This document shows positions 16,776 to 24,703 of a DNA stretch of 64,000 nt, in pieces. The notes below the pieces were generated by a model. That model made no database searches. It was not told the origin of the DNA and worked only from the letters and a program-made list of their open reading frames with translations. The stretch comes from Halobacillus salinarum (GTDB taxonomy: Bacteria; Bacillota; Bacilli; Bacillales; Halobacillaceae). Every line of letters starts with the position of its first letter. The stretch's first letter is position 1. Made by a program: the position numbers and the translations under genes. The stretch lies in assembly GCF_022919095.1 (NCBI RefSeq), contig NZ_CP095073.1, positions 3,472,001 to 3,536,000 of the forward strand, given 5' to 3'.

Positions 16776-16914
16776 TTTTGGAATGAATTCCTAATAATTG
16801 CGGGATCAATTGGCTTTCAAACTGTTGCCTAAATCCACCTATATCATATTCAACTATGGGTATTAGTTTAATCTCTACAGAGTTCAAGTTATCAAATTAA
16901 ATAATAAAGGGCAT
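16776..16914. other. Divergent intergenic region
   Basis: AT-rich, no frame of note. It must contain the promoter of the minus-strand coiled-coil gene and probably one for the helicase leader, but I see no unambiguous -35/-10 pair. Confidence 0.35.
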
Positions 16915-16966
16915 AACCCCAAAGTATTCTTACGTTTAATGTGCGTAGGTTAACTTTGGGTTTTTT
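16915..16966 (+). terminator. Compound terminator hairpin upstream of the helicase gene
   Basis: AACCCCAAAGT (16915-16925) pairs with ACTTTGGGTT (16953-16962) with one bulged C, encloses an inner TACG/CGTA stem, and is followed by six T. It shares its architecture with the hairpin at 15393. Some 180 bases separate it from the helicase start. Confidence 0.65.
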
Positions 16967-17149
16967 ATATCTAATAAGAAGGGAGGCTTGGTAGATTAAA
17001 CTAAACTTTGTTCAAAATACACTTTGCCCTATGAAATATTAACTACGCCCCTTCCAGTAAATTAATCTAATTGCTTTTACATTATAAGTGATTTTATGGA
17101 ATCTCTTACAAGGGGAAAATTAATTAAACCAATGTAAGGAGTTTATCTT

Positions 17150-18574
17150 GTGCCCACAGACAATCCAAAACAACAAGCGATTCTGGCTTTTAAATTAGTA
17201 GAAAAACATTCCAAACTAATAAAAAGCGAAACAGAAGAGATTTTCGTCATTAACAATCAGCTTAATAATTTTGTACCTCTAAGAAGTACATCATTTAAGA
17301 ATTGGTTAATGTACATGTTCAATCAAGAGAATAATTCATTCCTTGAAGTAAATGCATTAAATCAAACATTAAATCAATTAGAAGCCCTATACAGCTTCAA
17401 ATTAACTGAACGGCATAGCATTGCAAGCAGAGTTGGACACCACGACAATAAGATCTATATTAACTTAAATGATGAAGAAGGTAATAAGATAGAGATATCA
17501 ACTTCAGGGTGGAAAGTCACTAGGAACTCCCCTTTAATCTTTCAGATGGATAACAATAATTCATCCATGCCTCTCCCTAAAGGGAGAAATCCTAAAGATT
17601 TATTAAGATTGAGACATTATTTAGGTTTGGATGAAAAAGAATTTATGCTGGTCATATCTTTCTTACTTTCCGTATATATGCCTACAGATAAATATCCTGT
17701 CTTATACTTTCAAGGTGGAGAAAGCACGGCTAAGACATTTAGGACAAAGTTAATAAAACTACTTTTGGATCCTTCAAAAACAACTGAACTTACGATTCCT
17801 AAAAGTGAACAGAACTTATTTGCTCAGGCTAGAGGACAACATTTAGTAACATTTGACAATGTTAGTCAAATAAGTCGGAATCAGGCAGACTGGCTGTGCA
17901 AATTGTCTACTACGAGTAGTTTTTCAACCCGCAAGCTATTCTCTGACTTAGAGGGGGTCTACTATAGTTTAGTAAGACCTATTGTTCTCAACAGTATCGA
18001 AGAACTTACCGATAAGAATGATTTACTTAGTCGAATGATTTACATTAAACTTCCCAAGCTTAAAGATTTAAAAAGTTCTTCCGAATTAATGAAATCATTA
18101 AATGAAGAAACTCCCTATATTTTAGGCGGATTATTTTCTATACTCTCTCATGCCTTAAAAAAATTCCCTTCTAGTGAGATAAAAACTTCATCTCGGTTTA
18201 TTGACTTTATCAGATGGATAACTTGCTGCGAAGAACAATTAGGGTTACCAAGTAACTACTTCAACACACTCATCCAAGAAAATAATGAGTTTAAAGTTGA
18301 GGACGCTATGGAAAAAAATATTTTTCTTCAGCTTCTAATAGAGATAATTGAGAAAAGTCCCAATCCGTTAGTAACTACTCCAACCCAATTATTCAATGAT
18401 TTAAAAGATTTATACCAAAAGAAGTATGGAGAAAAAGATTTCAAAATTATCCAATCCATAGTTAATTTAAAAGATAAAATTGTGCGTAATGAAAAAATGT
18501 TGAATTCTTTAGGAATCAGTTTTAGCTATAAACGAAAGGCAATTCAAAGAACTTACATTTTCACCAAAGATTAA
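17150..18574 (+). CDS. SF3-like AAA+ replicative helicase of a mobile element
   Basis: 474 residues, GTG start with TAAGGAG 8 bases upstream. The ATPase core holds a Walker A-like GGESTAKT (residues 189-196), a Walker B-like LVTFDN (about 231-236), a sensor asparagine in VLNSIEE and an arginine in NDLLSRMIYIKL. The order fits superfamily 3/D5-type helicases found with prim-pol primases in plasmids and islands. The N-terminal 150 residues are not recognised. It probably unwinds the origin for the primase encoded upstream; iterons follow directly. Confidence 0.7.
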   Translation: MPTDNPKQQAILAFKLVEKHSKLIKSETEEIFVINNQLNNFVPLRSTSFKNWLMYMFNQENNSFLEVNALNQTLNQLEALYSFKLTERHSIASRVGHHDNKIYINLNDEEGNKIEISTSGWKVTRNSPLIFQMDNNNSSMPLPKGRNPKDLLRLRHYLGLDEKEFMLVISFLLSVYMPTDKYPVLYFQGGESTAKTFRTKLIKLLLDPSKTTELTIPKSEQNLFAQARGQHLVTFDNVSQISRNQADWLCKLSTTSSFSTRKLFSDLEGVYYSLVRPIVLNSIEELTDKNDLLSRMIYIKLPKLKDLKSSSELMKSLNEETPYILGGLFSILSHALKKFPSSEIKTSSRFIDFIRWITCCEEQLGLPSNYFNTLIQENNEFKVEDAMEKNIFLQLLIEIIEKSPNPLVTTPTQLFNDLKDLYQKKYGEKDFKIIQSIVNLKDKIVRNEKMLNSLGISFSYKRKAIQRTYIFTKD

Positions 18575-18579
18575 ATTAA

Positions 18580-18610
18580 CAGCTATGACAGCCATGACAG
18601 CTATGACAGC
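18580..18610. repeat. 9-bp iterons (CAGCTATGA)
   Basis: CAGCTATGA, CAGCCATGA, CAGCTATGA and a partial CAGC follow head to tail directly after the helicase stop codon. Short tandem iterons beside a replication gene are typical origin elements. The spacer from here to the excisionase-like gene is open in the helicase frame. Confidence 0.6.
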
Positions 18611-18655
18611 TTAATCGTTTCCTATTACTTATATAAAAAATCAAAGGAGCCACTA

Positions 18656-18847
18656 ATGAATAACTTAAGTAATTATCCAGACGTGCTAGACGTTTCCGAT
18701 ATCCAAGAGATCTTATCAATTGGAAGAAGGCAAGCCTATAATTTAGCGAATTCAGGAGAATTTCATGTTGTACGAGTAGGAGCGAGAATTAAGGTCTCTA
18801 AAAAAATATTTATCAGTTGGTTAAATGGAGAGACACCTAGCATTTAA
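18656..18847 (+). CDS. Excisionase/AlpA-like HTH protein (63 aa)
   Basis: The protein reads DVSDIQEILSIGRRQAYNLA and ends VSKKIFISWLNGE, the winged-helix pattern of helix_turn_helix_17/excisionase proteins. AAAGGAG precedes the ATG. Position immediately upstream of the integrase and downstream of the replication genes indicates a recombination directionality factor, possibly also a transcription regulator. Confidence 0.8.
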   Translation: MNNLSNYPDVLDVSDIQEILSIGRRQAYNLANSGEFHVVRVGARIKVSKKIFISWLNGETPSI

Positions 18848-18874
18848 TTGATGTAAAACCTACCAGGCTAAAAA

Positions 18875-18966
18875 TTGACATGGTCTATTCTTAAACATAC
18901 GATTGAGATATGGCAAACACTGCTGCATCTCAATCGTTTCATGAGAGGTGTAGTAATTTACTACAC
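18875..18966 (+). promoter_or_regulatory. Integrase promoter region with two palindromes
   Basis: TTGACA (18875-18880), a 17-base spacer and TACGAT (18898-18903) form a promoter. The -10 lies in ACGATTGAGAT (18899-18909), which pairs exactly with ATCTCAATCGT (18927-18937). GTGTAGTAA-T-TTACTACAC (18948-18966) is a second perfect palindrome. Both are plausible operators, or the first may be a weak attenuator, for the integrase gene. Confidence 0.55.
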
Positions 18967-19000
18967 ATTCTCCAATACGTAATTTATGGAGGTTGTGTGA

Positions 19001-20113
19001 ATGAAAGGATCTGTAAAAAAAGATGGTTCTACCTGGTACTACGTAGTCTCATTAGGAAAGAAACCGAACGGCAGATTAAATCAGAAGAAAAAAAGAGGTT
19101 TTAAGACCAAAAGGGAAGCCACTCAAGCTTTAAATGAAGTAATTGCACAATATAATAAAGGTCTATATATCGAGCCATCCAAAATGCTATATAAAGAATT
19201 TTTAACCTTATGGCTTGATGATAAAAAAATGAACGTCCAAACATCCACCTTTGAATCGTACAGACTTCTTGTTGATGTGCATATCTCCCCTTTTCTTGGT
19301 CATATTGGTTTATCAAAACTAAACCCAATGATGATTAATAACTTTTACAGTTTCTTATCTAATGAAAAAGGCTTATCAGGTACAACAATCCAAAGAATCC
19401 ATACGCTCGTTAAAGACTCGTTAAAGAAAACCGTAGAATGGGAGCTTCTTATTAAAAACCCTACAGAAAACATTAAGCGACCAAAAGCTTCAAAAAATGA
19501 GGTCACCGTCTGGACCATTGATCAGGTTCATAAATTTCTAAATGTTGCTGAAAGTGATCCTTTATTCATGGCATTCCATTTAGCCATCGCAACAGGAATG
19601 CGTCAAGGTGAAATACTTGGGGTTAGATGGACAGATTTAGATTGGGACAAAAAATTAATAATGATTAGACAAACGTTATCTCATGACGGGAAAGAGTTAA
19701 AATCTGGAGCGAAATCAAAGTCCGGAAAACGTACCATTACCCTCCCCGATGAGACAATACATTTGCTCAAAAAGCATAAGGGAAAAATGGATAACTCTCG
19801 ATCTCTCATTGAAGATATTTACAATGACCATAATCTAATTGTTTGCACAGAATTAGGCAGCCCTATTAATCCCAGTAATTTAACTCGTACTTTCAAAAGG
19901 CTTACTGACAAAGCGAACTTGAATAAGATCCGATTTCACGATTTGCGCCACACTCACGCAACGATCTTGCTATTACAAAACGTAAATCCTAAAGTAGTAT
20001 CTGAACGCCTTGGGCATTCCGATGTTCGATTAACATTAGATACCTATAGTCATTTACTACCTAACATGCAAAGAGAAGCAGCTGACAAAATACATGAGGC
20101 TCTTTTTAACTAA
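19001..20113 (+). CDS. int: Tyrosine integrase (Tn916/phage type)
   Basis: 370 residues with the usual layout: N-terminal Arm DNA-binding domain (residues about 1-50), SAM-like core-binding domain (about 60-160) and catalytic domain. Catalytic residues visible are Arg 201 (ATGMRQGE), His 313 and Arg 316 (HDLRHTH), His 339 (LGHSD) and Tyr 349 (DTYSHL). GGAGG lies upstream of the ATG. The gene ends about 135 bases from the 3' end of a tRNA-Ala gene, which is the probable attachment site. It should integrate and, with the upstream HTH protein, excise the element. Confidence 0.95.
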   Translation: MKGSVKKDGSTWYYVVSLGKKPNGRLNQKKKRGFKTKREATQALNEVIAQYNKGLYIEPSKMLYKEFLTLWLDDKKMNVQTSTFESYRLLVDVHISPFLGHIGLSKLNPMMINNFYSFLSNEKGLSGTTIQRIHTLVKDSLKKTVEWELLIKNPTENIKRPKASKNEVTVWTIDQVHKFLNVAESDPLFMAFHLAIATGMRQGEILGVRWTDLDWDKKLIMIRQTLSHDGKELKSGAKSKSGKRTITLPDETIHLLKKHKGKMDNSRSLIEDIYNDHNLIVCTELGSPINPSNLTRTFKRLTDKANLNKIRFHDLRHTHATILLLQNVNPKVVSERLGHSDVRLTLDTYSHLLPNMQREAADKIHEALFN

Positions 20114-20215
20114 AACCAAGTCAAAAAAGTGTAAAATTTTAATTCATGACCAATTCATGACCAAAATAGAATATTCACCTGTTTTTGACGATGGAAACTT
20201 ATTCAGAAAATAAAA

Positions 20216-20240
20216 GAAACCCTTATATATCAAGGGTTTC
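20216..20240. terminator. Terminator between integrase and tRNA
   Basis: GAAACCCTT (20216-20224) pairs with AAGGGTTTC (20232-20240). On the minus strand it lies just after the tRNA 3' end, and it may also end integrase transcripts. Confidence 0.7.
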
Positions 20241-20247
20241 CGGGTAG

Positions 20248-20320
20248 TGGAGCATAGCGGGCTCGAACCGCTGACCTCTACACTGCCAGTGTAGCGCTCT
20301 CCCAGCTGAGCTAATGCCCC
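20248..20320 (-). tRNA. tRNA-Ala (anticodon GGC)
   Basis: The 73-base minus-strand sequence folds into a cloverleaf. The acceptor GGGGCAT pairs with ATGCTCC and includes the G3:U70 pair that identifies alanine tRNAs. D stem GCTC/GAGC, anticodon stem CTACA/TGTAG with loop CTGGCAG (anticodon GGC), T stem AGCGG/CCGCT. The discriminator is A. The next three bases are CTA rather than an encoded CCA, so the end must be added after transcription, or it was changed by integration. The gene is the likely insertion target of the integrase-bearing element. Confidence 0.95.
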
Positions 20321-20345
20321 GTATATAAATGATGCGACAAGAAAA

Positions 20346-20374
20346 ATTATACCTTCATCCCCCTATGATTGCAA
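20346..20374 (-). promoter_or_regulatory. Promoter of the tRNA-Ala gene
   Basis: On the minus strand TTGCAA (20374-20369), a 17-base spacer and a perfect TATAAT (20351-20346) lie about 25 bases before the tRNA 5' end. Confidence 0.8.
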
Positions 20375-20456
20375 TACTTTTCCTGCTAGTTTTTCAGGAT
20401 AATTATTAAGTCTATAAGACGAAAATAAAGTAATTCTCTCCTTAGTGAGTTCGTAA

Positions 20457-20494
20457 AAAACCGTTCAATCTCTTTAGAGAGGTTGAACGGTTTT
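20457..20494 (-). terminator. Intrinsic terminator
   Basis: AAAACCGTTCAA pairs with TTGAACGGTTTT, with the stem extended by CTCT/AGAG, directly after the stop codon of the PLD-family gene. Confidence 0.85.
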
Positions 20495-20496
20495 GA

Positions 20497-21087
20497 CTAG
20501 GCGGATTTTTCTTCAGGCTGAGCGAGGTAATTGCTGAACTGGATGCTGTCATTCCACATGCTGTCGAATTTCTTCGTCCACTCTTCCGCCATTTCCTTGT
20601 CTTTAATTACGAGCATGACTTCATCGTTTTTCTCTTCGGCGGTGTAGGTGAAATTATAGGATCCTGAGGTGGTTAGACGTTTATCTGAAATCGTGATCTT
20701 CAAATGCATGAGACCGTTATGATCGTTCACTTTGACGGGAATGCCTGCTTCCATCAGTTTCTCTACATTTTCTTTTTGTCTCGGAATATCCCTTGTCTGG
20801 TTCCTGTCGGTGATGACGCGGACGTTCACGCCTCTTTTAGTGGCTTTGCAGATATGAGCGGCGATTTCTTTTTCAGTAAAGGTAAAAATGGCAACATCTA
20901 GTGACTCCTTGGATTTATCAATAACCTCGATCAGCTTTTCCTTAGGCGACTTGCTGGACTTTGAGAACACATACTTAATTTTGTTCGGTTCTAAGACGAC
21001 GGTTTTCTCTTTTTTTGTGAAAACATAGACGCCGTAAGACATCGATCCAAGGATAAGGGCTGCGGCCGCTCCTGTAAACAACTCCAT
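20497..21087 (-). CDS. Membrane-anchored PLD-family nuclease-like protein
   Basis: 196 residues. An N-terminal membrane segment (about residues 4-23) is followed by a single phospholipase D-like domain with one HKD motif: His 128, Lys 130, Asp 135 and then the GSYNFT segment. One HKD per chain means it should act as a dimer, like Nuc endonucleases. The active domain probably faces outward or stays tethered at the membrane. Substrate (nucleic acid or phospholipid) not inferable. GGAGG upstream of the ATG. Confidence 0.8.
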   Translation of the reverse strand: MELFTGAAAALILGSMSYGVYVFTKKEKTVVLEPNKIKYVFSKSSKSPKEKLIEVIDKSKESLDVAIFTFTEKEIAAHICKATKRGVNVRVITDRNQTRDIPRQKENVEKLMEAGIPVKVNDHNGLMHLKITISDKRLTTSGSYNFTYTAEEKNDEVMLVIKDKEMAEEWTKKFDSMWNDSIQFSNYLAQPEEKSA

Positions 21088-21281
21088 TTGTCCATTCCTC
21101 CTTTGAAGTAGTTATGTATATGCCCTGTACGTTTTGTCCCATTCGCTATTTATATGAAAAAGCAATTCAGCTTTCGAAATAGTGCTGCTTGGATCGCGTG
21201 AAAATGTTGTTTCCTTTAAATTCAATCCCCTGCTTTCCCATGCTAAAATGAAAGCAGACTACGATTTATGAGGAGGAACTT

Positions 21282-21725
21282 ATGGAAGAAAAATTAGTCC
21301 AAGTCCAAAACGTATATTCCCGGCTCATTCAAGCATGGAATGACCGACATGCAGAAGGAATGGCTGAGTTGTTTTCCGAAGACGGTGAAATGATCGGGTT
21401 TGACGGCAGTCAGGAATTTGGGACGGCAGCCATTCTCAAACATTTAACCCCCATTTTTGACACTCATCCTACTCCTCCGTTTGTGACGAAAATAAAAGAG
21501 GTGAAATTCTTAAGTGCGGACGTTGCCCTAGTTCGAGCGATCGCTGGCATGATTCCTCCAGGCGAAAAAGGACTCAATCCAGATTTCCACACCCACCATA
21601 CACTGGTCGCAGTTTATGAGGAGGGCCGCTTTCAAATTGAATTGTTCCAAAATACTCCAGCTCAGTTTCATGGCCGCCCAGAACTCGTAAACCAAATGAC
21701 GGAAGAATTAAATAAAGAAGACTAA
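21282..21725 (+). CDS. SnoaL/DUF4440-like protein (SgcJ/EcaC family)
   Basis: 147 residues beginning MEEKLVQVQNVYSRLIQAW. The cone-shaped alpha+beta (NTF2-like) fold is indicated by YSRLIQAWNDRHAEGMAELF at the front and a C-terminal FHTHHTLVAVY strand. Proteins of this family are named oxidoreductases in databases, but most have no shown activity. GAGGAGG precedes the ATG, and a terminator follows. It appears to be a monocistronic gene. Confidence 0.75.
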   Translation: MEEKLVQVQNVYSRLIQAWNDRHAEGMAELFSEDGEMIGFDGSQEFGTAAILKHLTPIFDTHPTPPFVTKIKEVKFLSADVALVRAIAGMIPPGEKGLNPDFHTHHTLVAVYEEGRFQIELFQNTPAQFHGRPELVNQMTEELNKED

Positions 21726-21739
21726 CCATCAATCCTCCC

Positions 21740-21766
21740 CCCTTGCTTTCGTAGCAAGGGTTTTTT
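21740..21766 (+). terminator. Intrinsic terminator
   Basis: CCCTTGCT (21740-21747) pairs with AGCAAGGG (21753-21760), followed by six T. Confidence 0.9.
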
Positions 21767-21809
21767 ATTGTAGGCAGAAACATATTTTATCATCAATAAC
21801 ATTATGCCA

Positions 21810-21838
21810 TTTACAATAGTGTGTGTCATACAGTATAA
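21810..21838 (+). promoter_or_regulatory. Promoter of the PadR cluster
   Basis: TTTACA, 16 bases and a perfect TATAAT lie about 20 bases before the padR-type start. No PadR-type ATGT/ACAT palindrome is obvious beside it. Confidence 0.6.
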
Positions 21839-21858
21839 TACATACAGGAGCTGATGAA

Positions 21859-22218
21859 ATGAGCGATGTAAACGAACACGTAGATAAACTGTTGCAGGAA
21901 TTACGTAGAGGTACGATCACCATTGGGGTGCTTAGCCAGCTTTCAGACCCGCATTATGGATATTCCCTCGTAACCACCTTAAAATCAAAGGGCATTGAGG
22001 TAGAACCAGGGACGCTTTACCCTTTACTCCGCAGACTTGAAAAGCAAGGACTGCTTAAGAGCCAGTGGGATACAAACGAATCACGGCCAAGGAAATATTA
22101 TTTGCTGAGTGAAATTGGTAAAGAGGTATATGAACGGTTGTGTGATGAGTGGAAGACGATAGCTTCAAGCATGGAAGGGTTAATAAATGAGGAGGAGAAC
22201 GAATATGGAGATGATTGA
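21859..22218 (+). CDS. PadR-family transcriptional regulator
   Basis: 119 residues from ATG 21859 (GGAG 9 bases upstream; the earlier GTG lies in the promoter). The winged helix reads ITIGVLSQLSDPHYGYSLV and VEPGTLYPLLRRLEKQGLL, the hallmark of PadR proteins. The following membrane gene starts inside its last codons, so the pair is coupled. In Firmicutes, PadR genes next to HAAS/DUF1700 membrane proteins usually repress their own operon in response to envelope signals. Confidence 0.9.
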   Translation: MSDVNEHVDKLLQELRRGTITIGVLSQLSDPHYGYSLVTTLKSKGIEVEPGTLYPLLRRLEKQGLLKSQWDTNESRPRKYYLLSEIGKEVYERLCDEWKTIASSMEGLINEEENEYGDD

Positions 22219-23212
22219 GAGGTATATTTATTCGGTCATGCGCAGACTGCCACAGTCCCAACGGTCGGATATTGGAGAGGAATTACGGAGTTTAATAGAA
22301 GATATGCTTCTGGAGAGAGGTACGGACCAGAACCCGAGCGAAAAAGATGTGGAAGCCGTTCTGCTGGAGCTTGGTCCTCCTCATGAACTTGCTTTAAAAT
22401 ATGGCGGACAGCGCAGATACCTCATCAGCCCGGAGTTGTTTTATTTTTATCAAATCATATTGAAAATTGTACTCGTTTCCGCACTTGTAGGGCTTAGCAG
22501 CGTTTTTATCATTGAAGCCATTATTAATCCCATGGACATTCTCAGCTACTTTGTCGACTACATCGTTTCCTTGGTTCAAGTTGGGCCGCAGGCATTTGCG
22601 TGGGTGACGCTTGCTTTTGCCTTAATGGAGTACAAGGGTATCGTTCCTGACGAACTGAAGAAAGAACGAAGCCAGGAATGGTCGCCGTCTCAGCTGCCAG
22701 CGGTCCCGGATCGAAAAAAACAAATCAAAAAAGGCGAAACGATTTTTGGAATTATCGTTTCAGTATTCGTTCTTATTTTTGTCATCCAGTCCAACGATTT
22801 TATAGGATTGCCTGTTTTTGCAAATGATCAGCTGGTTACCATCGTACCTTTTTTCAACCTCGAGCATTATTCAAGCTTCCTGGTCCTTATCATCATCATC
22901 ATTGGACTTGGCATTCTTAAAGAGTGTGTCAAGCTGCTCATAGGAAAATGGACGAAAAAGTTAGCCGCCTCCCTTCTCCTCATTAATCTGGTTATACTTG
23001 TTCTCGGAGTATTTTTGCTTCAGTATGGAGGATTGTGGAATCCGGAATTTCTTCAGCAGTTTTCTGATGCAGCTGGATTCAAAATTGGCAGTGAGGCTTA
23101 TGCTGCAGCCAAGACTATTTGGCAGCAAGCAAAGCTGGGAGTGCTTGTCGTTTTTATCGCAACCGTCATCATCGAAACAGCAGCTGCTTATTTCAAAGCC
23201 TATCGCAAATAA
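22205..23212 (+). CDS. HAAS-domain multi-pass membrane protein
   Basis: About 335 residues from ATG 22205 (GGAGGAG upstream, inside the end of padR). The N-terminal helical HAAS domain reads MIERYIYSVMRRLPQSQR and LLELGPPHELALKY. Six or so membrane segments follow, in two groups separated by a charged linker (around residues 155-180). HAAS domains occur in predicted membrane sensors and enzymes paired with PadR regulators. Role: signal perception upstream of PadR, inferred from linkage. Confidence 0.8.
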   Translation: MEMIERYIYSVMRRLPQSQRSDIGEELRSLIEDMLLERGTDQNPSEKDVEAVLLELGPPHELALKYGGQRRYLISPELFYFYQIILKIVLVSALVGLSSVFIIEAIINPMDILSYFVDYIVSLVQVGPQAFAWVTLAFALMEYKGIVPDELKKERSQEWSPSQLPAVPDRKKQIKKGETIFGIIVSVFVLIFVIQSNDFIGLPVFANDQLVTIVPFFNLEHYSSFLVLIIIIIGLGILKECVKLLIGKWTKKLAASLLLINLVILVLGVFLLQYGGLWNPEFLQQFSDAAGFKIGSEAYAAAKTIWQQAKLGVLVVFIATVIIETAAAYFKAYRK

Positions 23213-23270
23213 AGAGTTTGAAACTTCCCCTTTCTATCTCGTATGAATAAGAGACAGGAGGGGGTTATTT

Positions 23271-23693
23271 ATGAAATATCCATCTAAGCAGGATTTGTGG
23301 CTTGGGTTACTGCTCTGGGTTAGTTTAATTAGTTGTATCGTCAGCGTTATTTACGGTTTAATTACAGAGTGGCTGGGGTTGTGGGGCAGTCTCTTCATCA
23401 TTTTAATTGGAATTGGAATCCCTGGCTTTATCAGCTGGATGATGTTAACCACCTATTATGTATTAACAGACGAGGCACTGGTGATCCGCTTCGGGCCGTT
23501 CCGTAAAGCAGTTCCGTTTTCTGCTGTGACCTCTATCCGGAAAACAACAAACCCACTTTCCGCTCCAGCTCTTTCGCTTAAGCGCATTGAAATTCTCACA
23601 GGAACTAGCATGGCGTTAATCTCACCAAAGGACAGGGATGCCTTCATCCTTCTATTGAAAGAACGCTGCCCGCAGGCAACGATTAAAGACTAG
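23271..23693 (+). CDS. Bacterial PH-domain membrane protein
   Basis: 140 residues. Two membrane segments (about residues 10-30 and 36-60) are followed by a small bacterial PH domain: YYVLTDEALVIRFGPFRKAV, then FSAVTSIRKT and a C-terminal helix with FILLLKERCP. This is the YyaB/bPH type. GGAGG precedes the ATG and only 58 bases separate it from the HAAS gene, so it may be part of the PadR cluster. Confidence 0.75.
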   Translation: MKYPSKQDLWLGLLLWVSLISCIVSVIYGLITEWLGLWGSLFIILIGIGIPGFISWMMLTTYYVLTDEALVIRFGPFRKAVPFSAVTSIRKTTNPLSAPALSLKRIEILTGTSMALISPKDRDAFILLLKERCPQATIKD

Positions 23694-23705
23694 CGAGGCG
23701 TTATT

Positions 23706-23855
23706 TCATTTGCTGTGGCTGTTTGATTTATCTTCTATTTCACCTTTCTCTGATTTCAATTTCTTATTATATAGAGAAACGGCCCATAGAAAGCCAATGC
23801 CGACAAAGAAGATGCCAAGTCCGGCAAAAAAGATACCAATGTAAACTAAACCCAT
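23706..23855 (-). CDS. Small single-pass membrane protein (49 aa)
   Basis: Start at 23855 because GGAGGTG lies upstream; the longer frame is unsupported. One long hydrophobic glycine-rich segment (GIFFAGLGIFFVGIGFLWAV) and a charged serine/lysine tail. Family unknown, but such proteins are common in Bacillaceae. Confidence 0.6.
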   Translation of the reverse strand: MGLVYIGIFFAGLGIFFVGIGFLWAVSLYNKKLKSEKGEIEDKSNSHSK

Positions 23856-23941
23856 ATTATACACCTCCGAACCGTTCAAACTATCTTCTATTATAACGGA
23901 ACTACAAATCTTCTGTTTACTTCTTTCGATAGAATAAAAAA

Positions 23942-23971
23942 ACAGACCAGCTTTTCTATCATCTGGTCTGT
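23942..23971. terminator. Hairpin terminator
   Basis: ACAGACCAG (23942-23950) pairs with CTGGTCTGT (23963-23971). It lies upstream of the small membrane gene and downstream of the DJ-1-type gene on the minus strand. Confidence 0.7.
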
Positions 23972-24014
23972 CCATTTAATTGAAACGAAGCCAGTTGCAA
24001 GGCTTATTTCAATG

Positions 24015-24584
24015 TTAAGAGTTGACTTTCGTACCTTTCACCTGCTTGACGAATTCTTTCATGATTGCCGGGAGGTCTGGCCAGGCATGGCCGGAGACGA
24101 GGTTTTCATCGACATAGTCCATTTCATCCATGTAGTGCGCACCAATACTTTCCACTTCCGGTTTACATGCGGAATATGCGGTCAGCTTGCGTCCTTTTAC
24201 TACATCCGCAATCGTTGTCAGTACGAGGCTGCCGTGGCACATGACAGCAATCGGTTTGTCTGCTTCAAAGAAGTGCGCGACAATGCCGGGCAAATGCTCG
24301 TCCATGCGAATGTGTTCAGGGGCACGTCCTCCTGGAATAATCAAGGCATCATATTCGTTCGGATTGACATCGGCAAACTGCTTGTTGGCATCCACCATAT
24401 AGCCTCTTTTTTCAGTGTACGTTTCCCAATCCTCGAAGTCATGTATCACGGTGTTTAGCTTTTTCTGATGAGGAGCTGCGATATCGACTTCGAAACCTTC
24501 CTCCTGACAGCGGAAATAAGGATAATAGACTTCCAGGGCTTCGACTGCATCACCGGTAACGATTAAAACCTTTTTGGCAGACAT
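24015..24584 (-). CDS. DJ-1/PfpI-family protein (class I glutamine amidotransferase-like)
   Basis: 189 residues from ATG 24584 (GAGGAGG 8 bases upstream). The nucleophile elbow is AVMCHGSL, preceded by the conserved acidic residue in LIIPGGRAPEHIR. N-terminus KKVLIVTGDAVEALEVYYP is typical. The family includes stress-induced deglycase/chaperone/protease-like proteins; the exact activity here cannot be told. It is immediately downstream of the trp operon terminator. Confidence 0.85.
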   Translation of the reverse strand: MSAKKVLIVTGDAVEALEVYYPYFRCQEEGFEVDIAAPHQKKLNTVIHDFEDWETYTEKRGYMVDANKQFADVNPNEYDALIIPGGRAPEHIRMDEHLPGIVAHFFEADKPIAVMCHGSLVLTTIADVVKGRKLTAYSACKPEVESIGAHYMDEMDYVDENLVSGHAWPDLPAIMKEFVKQVKGTKVNS

Positions 24585-24679
24585 TAGTGAATCCTCCTCT
24601 TTCATTTTCTAAAAGCACATAAAATCCACAGTACTGCTCTTCCCTTATTTATCCAGATTCAATCCTTAAATTTTAAAAA

Positions 24680-24703
24680 AACCGCCTCCTGAAGAGACGG
24701 TTA
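24680..24703 (-). terminator. Terminator of the trp operon
   Basis: AACCGCCTC (24680-24688) pairs with GAGACGGTT (24694-24702). On the minus strand the stem begins within the trpG stop codon and ends in seven T. Confidence 0.9.

Noticed and set aside
1-20247. Left attachment site as a repeat of the tRNA-Ala 3' end
   Set aside because: I looked for GGAGCATAGCGG and TCGAACC matches and found only short chance matches (for example TGGAGCAT in the primase gene).
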